A DNA stretch of 64,000 nucleotides from positions 164,973-228,972 of the forward strand of contig JACPOK010000038.1 of NCBI GenBank assembly GCA_016191525.1, in the 5' to 3' direction. The stretch's first letter is position 1, and the number at the start of each line of letters is the position of its first letter. A program made the translations under genes and the position numbers. This document shows, in pieces, positions 37,041-47,431 of the stretch. Under the pieces are notes generated by a model. That model saw only the letters and a program-made list of their open reading frames with translations. It did not search any database and was not told the origin of the DNA. This DNA comes from Burkholderiales bacterium. GTDB taxonomy: Bacteria; Pseudomonadota; Gammaproteobacteria; Burkholderiales; Burkholderiaceae_C.

Positions 37041-37379
37041 CTAGTGGTTTTCCTTGGCGTGGTTGATCGAGTACTTCGGGATCTCGACGGTCAGGTCTTT
37101 CTGGGCCAGGATGGCCTGGCATGACAGGCGCGAATTCGGCTCCAGCCCCCAGGCGCGGTCCAGCAGGTCTTCCTCGTTCTCGTCCATCTCGTTAAGCGAG
37201 GCGAAGCCCTCGCGCACGATGATGTGGCAGGTGGTGCAGGCGCAGCTCATGTCGCAGGCGTGCTCGATGTTGATGTCGTTGTCCAGCAGCGCCTCGCAGA
37301 TGGAGGTGCCCGCGGGAACGGTCACCTCCGTGCCCTGCGGGCAGTATTCCGGGTGCGGCAGGATCTTGATGACAGGCAT
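37041..37379 (-). CDS. fdx: ISC-type [2Fe-2S] ferredoxin
   Basis: The 112-residue adrenodoxin-type ferredoxin has ligands Cys42, Cys48, Cys51 and Cys87 (HACDMSCACTTCH and RLSCQA), the same positions as in E. coli Fdx. It supplies electrons for Fe-S assembly on IscU. It is the last gene of the isc operon; its ATG directly follows the hscA stop codon (TAAATG). The length is normal. Confidence 0.96.
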   Translation of the reverse strand: MPVIKILPHPEYCPQGTEVTVPAGTSICEALLDNDINIEHACDMSCACTTCHIIVREGFASLNEMDENEEDLLDRAWGLEPNSRLSCQAILAQKDLTVEIPKYSINHAKENH

Positions 37380-39239
37380 TTAAAGGGTCTCCACGTTCTT
37401 GCCGGACAGCGCCTTCTGGATGCTGTGGTTCATGCGCTCGGCGGCGAACGCTTCGGTGCCCTTGGCCAGGGCTTCGGTGGCGGCTTCAATGGCGGCGGCT
37501 TCTTCGCTGCCCGCGGCGGTGCTGCGAAGCTGTTCCATCAGCGCGGCGATGTCGCGCCGTTCACTGGCATCCAGGATGGCGCCGTCCGCATCCAGCGCGC
37601 TCTGAGTCGCCATCAGCATGCGCTGCGCGTCGACCTTGGCCTGCGCCACAGCGCGCGCCTTCATGTCCTGTTCCGCGGTGGAGAAGCTGTCCTGCAGCAT
37701 CTTCGCGATCTGCTCGTCCGACAGCCCGTACGAAGGCTTGACGTCGATGCGCGCCTCCACGCCGCTGCCCTGCTCCTTCGCGCTTACGTTCAGCAGGCCG
37801 TCCGCATCGACGGTGAATGTCACGCGGATGCGGGCGGCGCCGGCCGCCATCGGCGGGATGCCGCGCAGCTCGAACCGCGCCAGGCTGCGGCAATCGGCCA
37901 CCAGGTCGCGCTCACCCTGCACCACGTGCAGCGCCAGAGCGGTCTGGCCGTCCTTGTAGGTGGTGAAGTCCTGCGCCTTGGCGGTGGGAATGGTCTCGTT
38001 GCGCGGCACGATGCGCTCCACCAGGCCGCCCATGGTCTCGATGCCCAGCGACAGCGGGATCACGTCCAGCAGCAGCAGGTCGCCACCCGGGTCATTGCCC
38101 GCCAGCTGGTTGGCCTGGATGGCTGCGCCCAGCGCCACCACTTCGTCAGGGTTGAGGTTGTTCAGCGGTTCGCGCCCGAAGAATTCCGCCACGGCGCGCT
38201 GCACCTGCGGCATGCGGGTGGAGCCGCCCACCATCACCACGCCCTTGACCTCGTCCTTGCCCAGGCGCGCATCGCGCAGGGCCTTGCGCACCGCCGTCAT
38301 GGTGCGGGCCGTCAGGTCCGCCGTAACGGCCTCGAAATCACTTTTTTGGATGGTGAATCGGGCTGCAACGCCCGCCAACTGTGCGTGGGCAGCTATCGTT
38401 TCAGTAGCAGAGAGCGCTTCCTTGGCAGCGCGCGCAGCCATCTTGATCGCGGCCTTGTCGCCCGGCGTTTCTGCTTCCAGGCCGGCCTGGCGCAGCATCA
38501 GCGCGGCCAGCGCGCGGTCGTAGTCGTCGCCGCCCAGCGCGGAATCGCCGCCGGTGGCAATGACTTCGAACACACCCCGGGTCAGCCGCAGGACGGAAAT
38601 GTCGAAGGTGCCGCCGCCCAGGTCGTACACCGCGTAGATGCCCTCGCTGCCGTTGTCCAGGCCGTAGGCGATGGCGGCCGCGGTCGGTTCGTTGATCAGC
38701 CGCAGCACGTTGATTCCGGCCAGCCTGGCCGCATCCTTGGTGGCCTGGCGTTGCGCGTCGTCGAAGTACGCGGGCACGGTGATCACCGCGCCGTACAAGT
38801 CGTCGTTGAAGCTGTCTTCGGCACGGAAACGCAGCGTGGCCAGGATTTCGGCGCTGATCTCCACGGGCGACTTTTCGCCGGCGCGGGTCTGCAGCGAAAC
38901 CATGCCGGTGCGGTCGTTGAAGGTGTAGGGCAGCTTGTCGCGCCCGGCAATGTCCGCCAGGCCGCGGCCCATGAAACGCTTGACCGAGGCGATCGTGTTC
39001 TGCGGGTCCAGCGCCTGAGCGGCCTGTGCTTCATGGCCGATCTGGCGGCCGTTGTTTTCCAGGTAGCGCACCACCGAGGGGAGAATCGCACGGCCTTCGC
39101 TGTCGGGCAGGCATTCGGCCACGCCGCTGCGCACCGCCGCCACCAATGAATGTGTCGTGCCCAGGTCGATGCCCACCGCGATGCGCCGCTGGTGCGGGTC
39201 GGGGGATTGCCCGGGTTCTGAAATCTGCAGGAGAGCCAT
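37380..39239 (-). CDS. hscA: Fe-S assembly Hsp70 chaperone HscA
   Basis: The 619-residue specialised Hsp70 has ATPase motifs [59 protein letters not shown] and [14 protein letters not shown]. The substrate domain begins after [14 protein letters not shown]. It works with HscB to release clusters from IscU (whose LPPVKIHC motif is intact here). The start at 39239 follows GCAGGAGAGCC; upstream open sequence is part of hscB. A dispersed repeat (38341-38408) lies inside its ATPase-domain coding region without breaking the frame. Confidence 0.97.
   Translation of the reverse strand: MALLQISEPGQSPDPHQRRIAVGIDLGTTHSLVAAVRSGVAECLPDSEGRAILPSVVRYLENNGRQIGHEAQAAQALDPQNTIASVKRFMGRGLADIAGRDKLPYTFNDRTGMVSLQTRAGEKSPVEISAEILATLRFRAEDSFNDDLYGAVITVPAYFDDAQRQATKDAARLAGINVLRLINEPTAAAIAYGLDNGSEGIYAVYDLGGGTFDISVLRLTRGVFEVIATGGDSALGGDDYDRALAALMLRQAGLEAETPGDKAAIKMAARAAKEALSATETIAAHAQLAGVAARFTIQKSDFEAVTADLTARTMTAVRKALRDARLGKDEVKGVVMVGGSTRMPQVQRAVAEFFGREPLNNLNPDEVVALGAAIQANQLAGNDPGGDLLLLDVIPLSLGIETMGGLVERIVPRNETIPTAKAQDFTTYKDGQTALALHVVQGERDLVADCRSLARFELRGIPPMAAGAARIRVTFTVDADGLLNVSAKEQGSGVEARIDVKPSYGLSDEQIAKMLQDSFSTAEQDMKARAVAQAKVDAQRMLMATQSALDADGAILDASERRDIAALMEQLRSTAAGSEEAAAIEAATEALAKGTEAFAAERMNHSIQKALSGKNVETL
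38341..38408 (-). repeat. Dispersed GCTA-N9-TAGC repeat, copy 3 (inside hscA)
   Basis: On the minus strand the head GCTACTGAAACGATAGC (38408-38392) is followed by a 31-nt segment ending GGCGGGCGTTGCAGCC, closely matching copies 1 and 2, then CGATTCACC. It encodes about residues 278-300 of HscA ([19 protein letters not shown]), a surface segment of the ATPase domain. Confidence 0.6.
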
Positions 39240-39243
39240 GGCC

Positions 39244-39762
39244 CTATTGTCCCAGTTGATCCAGGCGCGACTCGACGTCCTTGCCAAAGCGCTCAATGAA
39301 CATAAGGGCTCTGACCTGCTGCGCGGCAGCAAGGGCGTCGTTGTCGTGGTCGAGCAGCTTTTCGATCTGCGCCAGCGTTTCGCTGGCCGCCCTTTTCAGC
39401 TGGGTCTCCAGCGCTTCCAGCTGGTCCGCCGCGCCCGCCTCGTCCAGCGCCTCGCGCCACTCCATCTGCTCGACCAGGAAAGCCGCCGGCATGGCCGTGT
39501 TGTTCTCGGCATTGATCGGCGCGCCGCGCAGCTCGCACAGGTAGGCAGCGCGGGACAAGGGGTTCTTCAGCCGCTGGTAGGCCTCGTTGATGCGCACCGA
39601 CCACTGCATGGCCACCCGTTGGGCGGCCGCGCCCTGGGCAGCGAACTTGTCGGGGTGGGCCTCGCGCTGGAGTTCTTTCCAGCGGGCGTCGATCGCCGCG
39701 CGGTCCTGCGCGAAGCGCGCAGGCAGGCCGAACAGCTCGAAGTCGCTGGCCTGGAGGTTCAC
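39244..39762 (-). CDS. hscB: Fe-S assembly J-domain co-chaperone HscB
   Basis: The 172-residue protein has an N-terminal J domain with HPDKF, followed by [20 protein letters not shown] and a C-terminal helical IscU-binding domain. The start region [18 protein letters not shown] is typical. It stimulates HscA ATPase and delivers IscU. Its start overlaps the iscA stop by 4 bp, and hscA begins 4 bp after its own stop. Confidence 0.96.
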   Translation of the reverse strand: MNLQASDFELFGLPARFAQDRAAIDARWKELQREAHPDKFAAQGAAAQRVAMQWSVRINEAYQRLKNPLSRAAYLCELRGAPINAENNTAMPAAFLVEQMEWREALDEAGAADQLEALETQLKRAASETLAQIEKLLDHDNDALAAAQQVRALMFIERFGKDVESRLDQLGQ

Positions 39763-40082
39763 ACCCGGAACGACTCGCCGCAGCCGCAGCGGTCGCGCTC
39801 GTTCGGGTTGTTGAACTTGAAGCCTTCGTTCAGGCCTTCGCGCACGAAGTCGAGCTCGGTGCCGTCGATATAAGCCAGGCTCTTGGGATCGATCAGCACC
39901 TTGACACCGTGGTCCTCGAAGACGATGTCCTCAGGCGCCACCTCGTCCACGTATTCCAGCTTGTAGGCCAGGCCTGAACAGCCGGTGGTCTTCACGCCCA
40001 GCCGCACGCCGACGCCCTTGCCGCGCTTGCCGAGATAACGGGTGACGTGCCGGGCTGCTGCTTCTGTCAGGGAGATCGCCAT
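39759..40082 (-). CDS. iscA: Fe-S assembly A-type carrier IscA
   Basis: The 107-residue A-type scaffold/carrier has the three conserved cysteines in [10 protein letters not shown] and RCGCGESF. It transfers clusters or iron to apo-proteins. It lies directly between iscU (1-bp gap) and hscB (4-bp overlap). The length and motif spacing are those of E. coli IscA. Confidence 0.96.
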   Translation of the reverse strand: MAISLTEAAARHVTRYLGKRGKGVGVRLGVKTTGCSGLAYKLEYVDEVAPEDIVFEDHGVKVLIDPKSLAYIDGTELDFVREGLNEGFKFNNPNERDRCGCGESFRV

Positions 40083-40083
40083 T

Positions 40084-40470
40084 TCAGTGCGCGTGCTTCT
40101 TCTTGTAGTCCTCGACCGCCGCCTTGATGGCGTCTTCGGCCAGGATGGAGCAGTGGATCTTCACCGGCGGCAGAGCCAGCTCTTCGGCGATCTGGCTGTT
40201 CTTCAGTGCCGCCGCCTGGTCCAGCGTCTTGCCTTTGACCCATTCGGTCACGAGCGAAGACGAGGCGATGGCCGAGCCGCAGCCGTAGGTCTTGAAGCGC
40301 GCGTCTTCGATGACGCCGGTTTGCGGGTTCACCTTGATCTGCAGCTTCATCACGTCGCCGCAGGCGGGCGCGCCCACCATGCCGGTGCCGACGTCTTCGT
40401 CGCCCTTGTCGAAGGAGCCGACGTTGCGGGGGTTCTCGTAGTGATCAACGACTTTTTCTGAATAGGCCAT
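40084..40470 (-). CDS. iscU: Fe-S cluster scaffold IscU
   Basis: The 128-residue scaffold has ligands in [20 protein letters not shown] and [10 protein letters not shown], with Asp in the first motif. The HscA recognition motif LPPVKIHC is intact. It receives sulfur from IscS and builds [2Fe-2S]/[4Fe-4S] clusters. It sits 27 bp after iscS in the isc operon. Confidence 0.97.
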   Translation of the reverse strand: MAYSEKVVDHYENPRNVGSFDKGDEDVGTGMVGAPACGDVMKLQIKVNPQTGVIEDARFKTYGCGSAIASSSLVTEWVKGKTLDQAAALKNSQIAEELALPPVKIHCSILAEDAIKAAVEDYKKKHAH

Positions 40471-40497
40471 TTGGGGTACCTCGTTACTTCTGGTGTC

Positions 40498-41718
40498 TCA
40501 GTGCGCCGTCCACTGGATGGTGGAGATGTCGATGCCGTCCTGGTACATCTCCCACAGCGGGCTCAGGTCGCGCAGCTTGCCGACGTTCTGGCGGATGGTG
40601 GCGATGGCGTAGTCGATTTCTTCCTCGGTCGTGAAGCGGCCGATGGTCATGCGCAGGCTGCTGTGCGCCAGCTCGTCGCTGCGGCCCAGGGCGCGCAGCA
40701 CATAACTGGGTTCCAGCGAGGCCGAGGTGCAGGCCGAACCGGACGACACCGCCAGGCCCTTGATGCCCATGATGAGCGATTCGCCCTCGACGAAGTTGAA
40801 GCTCATGTTCAGGTTGTGCGGCACGCGCTTTTGCGCATGGCCGTTCAGGAACACCTGCTCCACATCCTTCAGGCCGTTCACCAGGCGGTCGTGCAAGGCA
40901 CGCGCCTTGGCGTTGTCCTGCGCCATCTCGGCCTTGGCGATGCGGAATGCCTCGCCCATGCCCACGATCTGGTGCGTGGGAAGCGTGCCCGAGCGCATGC
41001 CGCGCTCATGGCCGCCACCGTGCATCTGCGCTTCCAGCCGCACGCGCGGCTTGCGGCGCACGTACAGCGCGCCGATGCCTTTGGGCCCGTAGGTCTTGTG
41101 CGAGGCCAGGCTCATGAGGTCGACCGGCAGCGTCTTCATGTCGATCTCGACCTTGCCGGTGGCTTGTGCAGCATCGACGTGGAAGATGATGCCCTTCTCG
41201 CGGCACAGCGTACCGATGGCGGGGATGTCCTGAATGACGCCGATTTCGTTGTTGACGAACATGACGCTGACGAGGATGGTGTCGGGCCGGATGGCGGCCT
41301 TCAGGGCCTCCATGTCCAGCATGCCGTCTTCCTGCACTTCCATGTAGGTCACTTCAAAACCCTGGCGCTCCAGCTCGCGCATGGTGTCCAGCACGGCCTT
41401 GTGCTCCGTCTTCACGGTGATGAGGTGCTTGCCCTTGCTTTTGTAGAAGTGGGCGGCGCCCTTCAGGGCCAGGTTGTTCGACTCGGTGGCACCCGAAGTC
41501 CAGACGATCTCGCGCGGGTCCGCGCCGATCAGGTCGGCCACCTCGCCACGGGCCTTTTCCACGGCCGCTTCCGCTTCCCAGCCCCAGGCGTGGCTGCGGG
41601 ACGCCGGGTTGCCAAAATGCTCGCTCAGCCAGGGAATCATGGCCTGAACCACGCGCGGGTCCACCGGCGTCGTGGCGCCGTAGTCCATATAGATCGGGAA
41701 ATGCGGAGTCGTATCCAT
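40498..41718 (-). CDS. iscS: Cysteine desulfurase IscS
   Basis: The 406-residue PLP enzyme has the PLP lysine in [19 protein letters not shown], the catalytic cysteine loop [17 protein letters not shown], and the start [14 protein letters not shown]. It provides sulfur for IscU and for tRNA thiolation. The frame is open to a TTG at 41739, but the ATG at 41718 with GAAGAG upstream is preferred. It lies 32 bp after iscR. Confidence 0.97.
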   Translation of the reverse strand: MDTTPHFPIYMDYGATTPVDPRVVQAMIPWLSEHFGNPASRSHAWGWEAEAAVEKARGEVADLIGADPREIVWTSGATESNNLALKGAAHFYKSKGKHLITVKTEHKAVLDTMRELERQGFEVTYMEVQEDGMLDMEALKAAIRPDTILVSVMFVNNEIGVIQDIPAIGTLCREKGIIFHVDAAQATGKVEIDMKTLPVDLMSLASHKTYGPKGIGALYVRRKPRVRLEAQMHGGGHERGMRSGTLPTHQIVGMGEAFRIAKAEMAQDNAKARALHDRLVNGLKDVEQVFLNGHAQKRVPHNLNMSFNFVEGESLIMGIKGLAVSSGSACTSASLEPSYVLRALGRSDELAHSSLRMTIGRFTTEEEIDYAIATIRQNVGKLRDLSPLWEMYQDGIDISTIQWTAH

Positions 41719-41750
41719 GGCTGGCTCTTCGGCTGGCAAGAAGGGAAAAA

Positions 41751-42290
41751 TCAGGACTTGGAGAAGATGGCGTTGCCCAGTGCGAACACTGAATTCGGCG
41801 CATTCACGCGGATGGGCTTGACCACCGGCTGGCTGGAAATCGCGCGCTTGGGACTGGGCTTGTCCTCGATGGTCACGCCCTTGGCCAACTGGTCATCCAC
41901 CAGCTTCTGCAGGGTGACGGAGTCGAGGAATTCGACCATGCGCTGGTTCAGCGATGCCCACAGCTCGTGCGTCATGCAGCGGCCGCCGTCGCCATGGCAG
42001 TTTTCCTTGCCGGCGCACTGGGTCGCGTCAATCGGCTCATCGACCGAGACGATGATGTCCGCCACGGTGATCTCGGCCGCCTTGCGGCCCAGCGTGTAGC
42101 CGCCACCCGGCCCCCGGGTGGATTCGACCAGTTCGTGCCGGCGCAGCTTGCCGAACAACTGCTCGAGGTAAGACAGCGAAATCTGCTGGCGCTGGCTGAT
42201 GGCCGCCAGCGTGACGGGGCCGTTGTTCTGGCGCAGGGCCAGATCAATCATTGCAGTGACCGCAAAACGGCCTTTGGTTGTGAGACGCAT
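41751..42290 (-). CDS. iscR: Fe-S-dependent transcriptional repressor IscR
   Basis: The 179-residue Rrf2-family regulator has a winged helix ([45 protein letters not shown]) and cluster ligands Cys92, Cys98, Cys104 and His107, the same positions as in E. coli IscR. With a [2Fe-2S] cluster it should repress its own operon. The C-terminus is longer than in E. coli. The start at 42290 has GGAG 7 nt upstream. A matching type-1 site lies ~130 bp upstream of the start. Confidence 0.96.
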   Translation of the reverse strand: MRLTTKGRFAVTAMIDLALRQNNGPVTLAAISQRQQISLSYLEQLFGKLRRHELVESTRGPGGGYTLGRKAAEITVADIIVSVDEPIDATQCAGKENCHGDGGRCMTHELWASLNQRMVEFLDSVTLQKLVDDQLAKGVTIEDKPSPKRAISSQPVVKPIRVNAPNSVFALGNAIFSKS

Positions 42291-42420
42291 CGCTAGCTCC
42301 TTATTGCCTGGCTTCGCTTCAAAACACTCCGCGGACTTGTGGCCCGGAAGCACCGTCTCCGCCCTACCCCGGCTCGTGCCGGGCCCTTGAAAACGCTTGC
42401 CTTTTTGCGCAAGGCTTGTT

Positions 42421-42442
42421 CTTGACTATTTGAGTCAACTAT
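42421..42442 (-). promoter_or_regulatory. Type-1 IscR-binding site at the isc operon promoter
   Basis: The minus strand reads ATAGTTGACTCAAATAGTCAAG, which fits the type-1 IscR consensus ATAssYYGACTrwwwYAGTC. The inner dyad is TTGACT-N5-AGTCAA. A -10-like TATAGT overlaps its upstream edge. This predicts repression of iscR-iscSUA-hscBA-fdx by holo-IscR, and implies a leader of ~130 nt before the iscR start. Confidence 0.75.
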
Positions 42443-42481
42443 ACCATAAAACCCATCGAATCGCTCGGGTTACTAGACTGC

Positions 42482-42976
42482 TCAGTCACCGGTCCCGGAC
42501 AGCTTCTCCCGGATGTGCGGTACCAGCCCCGCACAGGCCGCCTCGACGTGGTCCAGCACGGCCTCAAAACCATCCCTGCCGCCGTAATACGGGTCCACCA
42601 CCACCTCGCTGGGGACAGCCCCGGCGAACTCCATCAGCCGCCGCAGCTTGTGCTGGTGTCCGGCCGGGCATTCGTCCTGCAACTCGGCCAGGTTGTCCCA
42701 GTCCATGGCCAGGATCAGGTCAAAGCGCCCGAAATCGGCTTGCTTTACCTGCCGCGCCCGCAACGCCGACAGGTCGTAGCCGCGCAGTGACGCATGGTGG
42801 CGGCTGCGCTCGTCGGGCGGCGCGCCGGGATGGTAGTCATGGGTGCCCGCCGAATCGATTTCGACCTGGTCCTGCAGCCCGGCCTCGCGCACCTGGTGGC
42901 GCAGCACGCCTTCGGCCGTCGGGCTGCGGCAGATGTTGCCCATGCAGACCATCAGCACCGAATACTTCCGCGCCAC
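42482..42976 (-). CDS. Low-molecular-weight protein-tyrosine phosphatase
   Basis: The 164-residue cytosolic phosphatase has the P-loop VCMGNICRSPTAEG with Cys11 and Arg17 and the general-acid Asp in VVDPYYGG. Family members dephosphorylate phosphotyrosine proteins such as BY-kinases of capsule synthesis, but no such kinase is here. It starts 3 bp after the uvrB stop, so it is cotranscribed with uvrB; that pairing recurs in beta-proteobacteria to my knowledge. The gene ends ~40 bp upstream of the IscR site. Confidence 0.92.
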   Translation of the reverse strand: MARKYSVLMVCMGNICRSPTAEGVLRHQVREAGLQDQVEIDSAGTHDYHPGAPPDERSRHHASLRGYDLSALRARQVKQADFGRFDLILAMDWDNLAELQDECPAGHQHKLRRLMEFAGAVPSEVVVDPYYGGRDGFEAVLDHVEAACAGLVPHIREKLSGTGD

Positions 42977-42979
42977 GCC

Positions 42980-45085
42980 TCAAGCCCTCTTGCCCGCGCC
43001 GATCGGCACCACGATGTTGTCGTGCACCGCCGCGCCAAAGGCCTGCTCCTTCAGGATGGCCAGCTGGTCGCGCACCCGCGCCGCCTTTTCGAATTCGAGA
43101 TTGCGGGCGTGCTCCAGCATCTGCTTTTCCAGCCGCTTGATCTCCTTGGCCACGTCCTTCTCGGACATGTCCTGCGTCATGGCGCGCTGCAGCTCCTGCT
43201 TTTCCATCTCCTTGCTGGTTTTCTCGCTGTACACACCGTCGATCAGGTCGCGCACCTGCTTGACGATGCTGCGGGGCGTGATGCCGTGCAGCTCGTTGTG
43301 GGCGATCTGCTTCGCGCGGCGCCGTTCGGTCTCTCCGATGGCCTTTTTCATGGACTCGGTCATGTTGTCCGCATAGAGGATGGCGCGGCCGTTCAGGTGC
43401 CGCGCCGCCCGGCCTATGGTCTGGATCAGCGAACGCTCGGCCCGCAGGAAACCCTCCTTGTCGGCGTCGAGGATGGCCACCAGCGACACCTCGGGAATGT
43501 CCAGGCCTTCCCGCAGCAGGTTGATGCCCACCAGGACGTCAAAGCTGCCCAGCCGCAAATCGCGCAGGATTTCCACCCGCTCCACGGTATCGATGTCGCT
43601 GTGCAGGTAGCGCACCTTGACGCCGTTGTCCGCCAGGTAGTCGGTCAGCTGCTCGGCCATGCGCTTGGTCAGCGTGGTGATCAGCACCCGCTCGTTCTTC
43701 TCGACGCGGATGCGGATTTCCTGCAGCACGTCATCCACCTGGTGGGTTGCGGGCCGCACCTCGACCATCGGGTCCACCAGGCCGGTGGGCCGCACGAGTT
43801 GCTCCACCACCTGGCCGGCATGCTCGTTCTCGTAGGCCGCGGGGGTCGCGGACACGAACACCACCTGGCGCATGCGGGTTTCGAACTCCTCGAACTTCAG
43901 CGGCCGGTTGTCCAGCGCCGACGGCAGGCGAAAGCCATATTCCACCAGCGTGGTCTTGCGGGCCCGGTCGCCGTTGTACATGGCGCCCAGCTGGCCGATC
44001 ATCTGGTGGCTTTCGTCCAGGAACATCAGCGAGTCCTTGGGCAGGTAGTCCGTCAGCGTGGAAGGGGGTGAGCCGGGCGGCGCGCCGGAAAGGTGGCGGG
44101 TGTAGTTTTCGATGCCCTTGCAGTGGCCCACTTCGCTGAGCATTTCCAGGTCGAACCGGGTGCGCTGCTCCAGCCGCTGCGCCTCGACCAGCTTGCCTTG
44201 CGAGACCAGCTCTTTCAGGCGCTCGCCCAGCTCCAGCTTGATGCTCTCCACCGCGGACACCACCTTCTCGCGCGGCGTCACATAGTGGCTGGACGGGTAC
44301 ACGGTGAAGCGCGGCACCTTCTGGCGGACGCGCCCCGTGAGCGGGTCGAACAGCGAAAGCGACTCGATCTCGTCGTCGAACAATTCCACCCGGATGGCCA
44401 GCTCGGAGTGCTCGGCCGGGAAGATGTCGATGGTGTCGCCCCGCACGCGGAAGGTGCCGCGTGAGAAATCCTGCTCGTTGCGGTTGTACTGCATGCGGAT
44501 CAGCTGGCTGATGATGTCGCGCTGGCCGATCTTGTCGCCCACCCGCGTGATGAAGCGCATCTGCGTGTAGTCCTCCGGGGCTCCGATGCCGTAGATGGCG
44601 CTCACCGTGGCGACGATCACCGTATCCCTGCGCTCCAGCACGCTCTTGGTGGCCGACAGGCGCATCTGCTCGATGTGCTCGTTGATCGAGCTGTCCTTCT
44701 CGATGAACAGGTCGCGCTGGGGCACATAGGCCTCGGGCTGGTAGTAGTCGTAGTAGCTGACGAAATATTCAATCGCGTTCTTCGGGAAGAACTCGCGGAA
44801 CTCGCTGTAAAGCTGCGCCGCCAGCGTCTTGTTGGGTGCGAAAACGATGGCCGGGCGGCCCAGCCGGGCAATGACGTTGGCCATGGTGAAGGTTTTGCCC
44901 GAACCGGTGACCCCCAGCAGGGTCTGGAACACCTCACCGTCGTTCACGCCTTCCACCAGCTTTTCTATAGCCTTCGGCTGGTCCCCGGCCGGCGGATAAG
45001 GCATGAACAGCTCGAACGGCGAATCAGGAAAACTGATGAACTCGCCTTTTTTCTGCTCGGGAACGACTTCGGAGACTTCGGACAT
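42980..45085 (-). CDS. uvrB: Excinuclease ABC subunit B
   Basis: The 701-residue DNA damage-recognition helicase of nucleotide excision repair has Walker [13 protein letters not shown], beta-hairpin region [18 protein letters not shown] (motif II), [13 protein letters not shown] motif IV context, and motif [13 protein letters not shown]-terminal UVR domain binds UvrC ([30 protein letters not shown] in pieces). It loads with UvrA, then recruits UvrC. No LexA box was evident in the 104-bp gap to the divergent aminotransferase gene. Confidence 0.98.
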   Translation of the reverse strand: MSEVSEVVPEQKKGEFISFPDSPFELFMPYPPAGDQPKAIEKLVEGVNDGEVFQTLLGVTGSGKTFTMANVIARLGRPAIVFAPNKTLAAQLYSEFREFFPKNAIEYFVSYYDYYQPEAYVPQRDLFIEKDSSINEHIEQMRLSATKSVLERRDTVIVATVSAIYGIGAPEDYTQMRFITRVGDKIGQRDIISQLIRMQYNRNEQDFSRGTFRVRGDTIDIFPAEHSELAIRVELFDDEIESLSLFDPLTGRVRQKVPRFTVYPSSHYVTPREKVVSAVESIKLELGERLKELVSQGKLVEAQRLEQRTRFDLEMLSEVGHCKGIENYTRHLSGAPPGSPPSTLTDYLPKDSLMFLDESHQMIGQLGAMYNGDRARKTTLVEYGFRLPSALDNRPLKFEEFETRMRQVVFVSATPAAYENEHAGQVVEQLVRPTGLVDPMVEVRPATHQVDDVLQEIRIRVEKNERVLITTLTKRMAEQLTDYLADNGVKVRYLHSDIDTVERVEILRDLRLGSFDVLVGINLLREGLDIPEVSLVAILDADKEGFLRAERSLIQTIGRAARHLNGRAILYADNMTESMKKAIGETERRRAKQIAHNELHGITPRSIVKQVRDLIDGVYSEKTSKEMEKQELQRAMTQDMSEKDVAKEIKRLEKQMLEHARNLEFEKAARVRDQLAILKEQAFGAAVHDNIVVPIGAGKRA

Positions 45086-45189
45086 GGGGTGCTGACGTGT
45101 GACGTTGTGTGACAGTTAAAATTGGGGCAACCGGCAAGACTACAACAGGCCCGGCCTCTTTCGCTACTGACAACTCCCAAAGGTATTCC

Positions 45190-46386
45190 ATGTCTCTCTT
45201 CACCGCCGTCGAAATGGCCCCGCGCGATCCCATCCTGGGTCTCAACGAGCAGTTCAACGCCGATGCCAACCCGCACAAGGTCAACCTGGGCGTGGGCGTC
45301 TATTACGACGACAACGGCAAGCTCCCGCTGCTGCAGTGCGTGCAGGAAGCTGAAAAGCAGATGATGGAGGCGCCCAAGGCGCGTGGCTACCTTCCCATTG
45401 ACGGCATCGCGGCTTATGACTCAGCCGTGAAGACCCTGGTGTTTGGCGCCGACAGCGAACCGGTCAAGAGCGCCCGCGTGGCCACCGTGCAAGCCCTGGG
45501 CGGCACGGGCGGGCTGAAGATCGGCGCCGATTTCCTGAAAATGATCAGCCCGGGCGCCAAGGTGCTGATCAGCGACCCCAGCTGGGAAAACCACCGCGCG
45601 CTGTTCACCCAGGCCGGGTTCAAGGTCGAGTCCTACCCCTACTACAACACCAAGGACCGTGGCATCGACTTCGACGCCATGCTGGCCGCGCTGAACGCGG
45701 CCGCCGAGGGCACGATCGTCGTGCTGCACGCCTGTTGCCACAACCCCACCGGCTACGACATCACCGCCGGGCAGTGGGACCAGGTCATCGCTGCCGTGAA
45801 GGCCCGCAAGCTCACGCCTTTCCTGGACATGGCATACCAGGGCTTCGGCTACGGCATTGCCGAGGACGGCGCCGTGGTGGGCAAGTTCGTGGCCTCGGGT
45901 CAGAACTTCTTCGTCTCCACCTCGTTCTCCAAGAGCTTCAGCCTGTACGGCGAGCGCGTAGGCGCCCTGTCGGTGCTGTGCCAGGACAAGGAAGAGTGCT
46001 CGCGCGTGCTCAGCCAGCTGAAGATCATGATCCGCACCAATTACAGCAACCCGCCCACCCACGGTGGCACGGTGTGCGCCATGGTGCTGAACACCCCCGA
46101 ACTGCGCTCGCTCTGGGAAAAGGAACTGGGCGACATGCGCCTTCGCATCAAGCAGATGCGTGTTGCATTGGTGGAAAAGCTGAAGTCGGCCGGCGTGAAG
46201 GAAGACATGAGCTTCATCACCGACCAGATCGGCATGTTCAGCTACTCCGGCCTGTCCAAGGACCAGATGGTGCGCCTGCGAAATGAATTCGGCGTCTACG
46301 GCACCGACACCGGCCGCATGTGCGTGGCGGCGCTCAACAGCAAGAACATCGATTACGTTTGCGCCTCGATCGCGAAAGTGATCTGA
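45190..46386 (+). CDS. Aromatic amino acid / aspartate aminotransferase (class I, TyrB-like)
   Basis: The 398-residue PLP enzyme has the cofactor lysine in TSFSKSFSLYGERVG. The fold-type-I family Ib pattern is clear from HACCHNPTGYD, PFLDMAYQGFG and the N-terminal DPILGLNEQFNADANPHKVNLGVGVYYDD (in pieces DPILGLNEQFN, KVNLGVGVYYD). It transfers amino groups between aspartate or aromatic amino acids and 2-oxoglutarate. TyrB and AspC cannot be separated with certainty by eye. The ATG at 45190 has AAAGGT upstream; the open frame before it is in the intergenic region. Confidence 0.93.
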   Translation: MSLFTAVEMAPRDPILGLNEQFNADANPHKVNLGVGVYYDDNGKLPLLQCVQEAEKQMMEAPKARGYLPIDGIAAYDSAVKTLVFGADSEPVKSARVATVQALGGTGGLKIGADFLKMISPGAKVLISDPSWENHRALFTQAGFKVESYPYYNTKDRGIDFDAMLAALNAAAEGTIVVLHACCHNPTGYDITAGQWDQVIAAVKARKLTPFLDMAYQGFGYGIAEDGAVVGKFVASGQNFFVSTSFSKSFSLYGERVGALSVLCQDKEECSRVLSQLKIMIRTNYSNPPTHGGTVCAMVLNTPELRSLWEKELGDMRLRIKQMRVALVEKLKSAGVKEDMSFITDQIGMFSYSGLSKDQMVRLRNEFGVYGTDTGRMCVAALNSKNIDYVCASIAKVI

Positions 46387-46390
46387 CGGT

Positions 46391-47293
46391 TCAGCCCCAG
46401 ACGGCGGAGCGCATCGAAATCGCTGCGCCCTGGTAGCTGGCGTTGAAAAAGCGCGGCTGCTCCTGGGGGTCCACCGCGCCCGCCGCGTAAAGCAGGGGCA
46501 GGTAATGGTCATGGCTGGGATGGGCCATCTGCGCCACCTGTCCCAGTTTCTGGAAATCCTGCACGGCCTGGAAGTCACCGGCCTCCAGCGCACGGGCAAT
46601 CTTTCCGTCGAATTCCACGGCCCAGTCGTACGCCTGGTTGCTGGCCACGTCGCGCCGCATGGCGCGCAGGTTGTGCACGATATTGCCGCTGCCCACGATC
46701 AGGACGCCATGGTCTCGCAAGGCCCTGAGTTCACGGCCCAGCGCAAAATGCTCGGCCGCCGGCCGGCTGTAGTCCATGCTCAGCTGCACCACCGGGATGT
46801 CGGCCTTGGGAAACATGGGCTTGAGGACGGACCAGGTGCCATGGTCAAAGCCCCATTCGGCCTTGTCCAGCCCCACGGCGGGGTGCTTGACCAGTTGGCT
46901 GATCTCCTGGGCTGCCGCTGGCGCCCCGGGCGCCGGGTATTGCTGGGCGAACAGCTCCTGGGGAAAACCACCGAAATCGTGGATCGTCTTGGGCTTGTCC
47001 ATGCCGGTCAGCCACCAGCCGTGCGTGAGCCAATGGGCGGAAATGCACAGGATCAGCTGCGGCACGGGCAACTTGCCACCGAAGTCGTGGCCCAGGGCCT
47101 GCCAGCTGCGACGGTACTCGTTGTCCTCGATGGCGTTCATCGGGCTGCCGTGGCCCACGAACAGGACCGGCATGCGAGGGGTTTTCTTGAGGCTTTTGAG
47201 GCCGTCCAGGCTGGCGGCGTCCGAAAAATCGGTCATCAGGGCTCCTGAAGCGGTCACGCTGCCGGCGGCGGCAAGGAAATGTCTGCGTTTCAT
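46391..47293 (-). CDS. DODA-type extradiol ring-cleavage dioxygenase, Tat-like signal
   Basis: The 300-residue protein is of the LigB/YgiD class III extradiol family. Metal-binding and catalytic histidines lie in LFVGHGSPMNAIED, ISAHWLTHGWW, FDHGTWSVL and HPSHDHYLPLLYA. The family cleaves catecholic rings such as DOPA. The first residues KRRHFLAAAGSVTASGA resemble a twin-arginine leader, which the E. coli YgiD protein lacks, so this copy may be exported. It converges with the aminotransferase 4 bp away and diverges from phaZ. Confidence 0.87.
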   Translation of the reverse strand: MKRRHFLAAAGSVTASGALMTDFSDAASLDGLKSLKKTPRMPVLFVGHGSPMNAIEDNEYRRSWQALGHDFGGKLPVPQLILCISAHWLTHGWWLTGMDKPKTIHDFGGFPQELFAQQYPAPGAPAAAQEISQLVKHPAVGLDKAEWGFDHGTWSVLKPMFPKADIPVVQLSMDYSRPAAEHFALGRELRALRDHGVLIVGSGNIVHNLRAMRRDVASNQAYDWAVEFDGKIARALEAGDFQAVQDFQKLGQVAQMAHPSHDHYLPLLYAAGAVDPQEQPRFFNASYQGAAISMRSAVWG

Positions 47294-47395
47294 ATGAAAA
47301 CGTTCTTCTTTATAACCAACTGAGTGAGTCCGGTGACAAAGAAAAGTTCAGCAGGCGGTTTTGGGGGTTCCTCCCTCTTTGGACTTTGTTACCGA

Positions 47396-47412
47396 TGATA
47401 TATTGCACTGCA
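47396..47412 (+). promoter_or_regulatory. Candidate phaZ promoter -10 and TGCA palindrome
   Basis: TATATT (47399-47404) is followed at once by TGCACTGCA (47404-47412), a perfect odd dyad, about 25 bp before phaZ. TGC/GCA-rich dyads are the kind of site bound by PhaR repressors of PHA genes. A TTGGAC box upstream is spaced too short (14 bp), so the promoter assignment is weak. Confidence 0.3.
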
Positions 47413-47431
47413 CCAATAGCGGGATTAGCCA

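Noticed and set aside
37224..39149. A 641-codon open frame on the plus strand opposite fdx and hscA
   Set aside because: It is an antisense shadow; composition is typical of reversed high-GC coding sequence.
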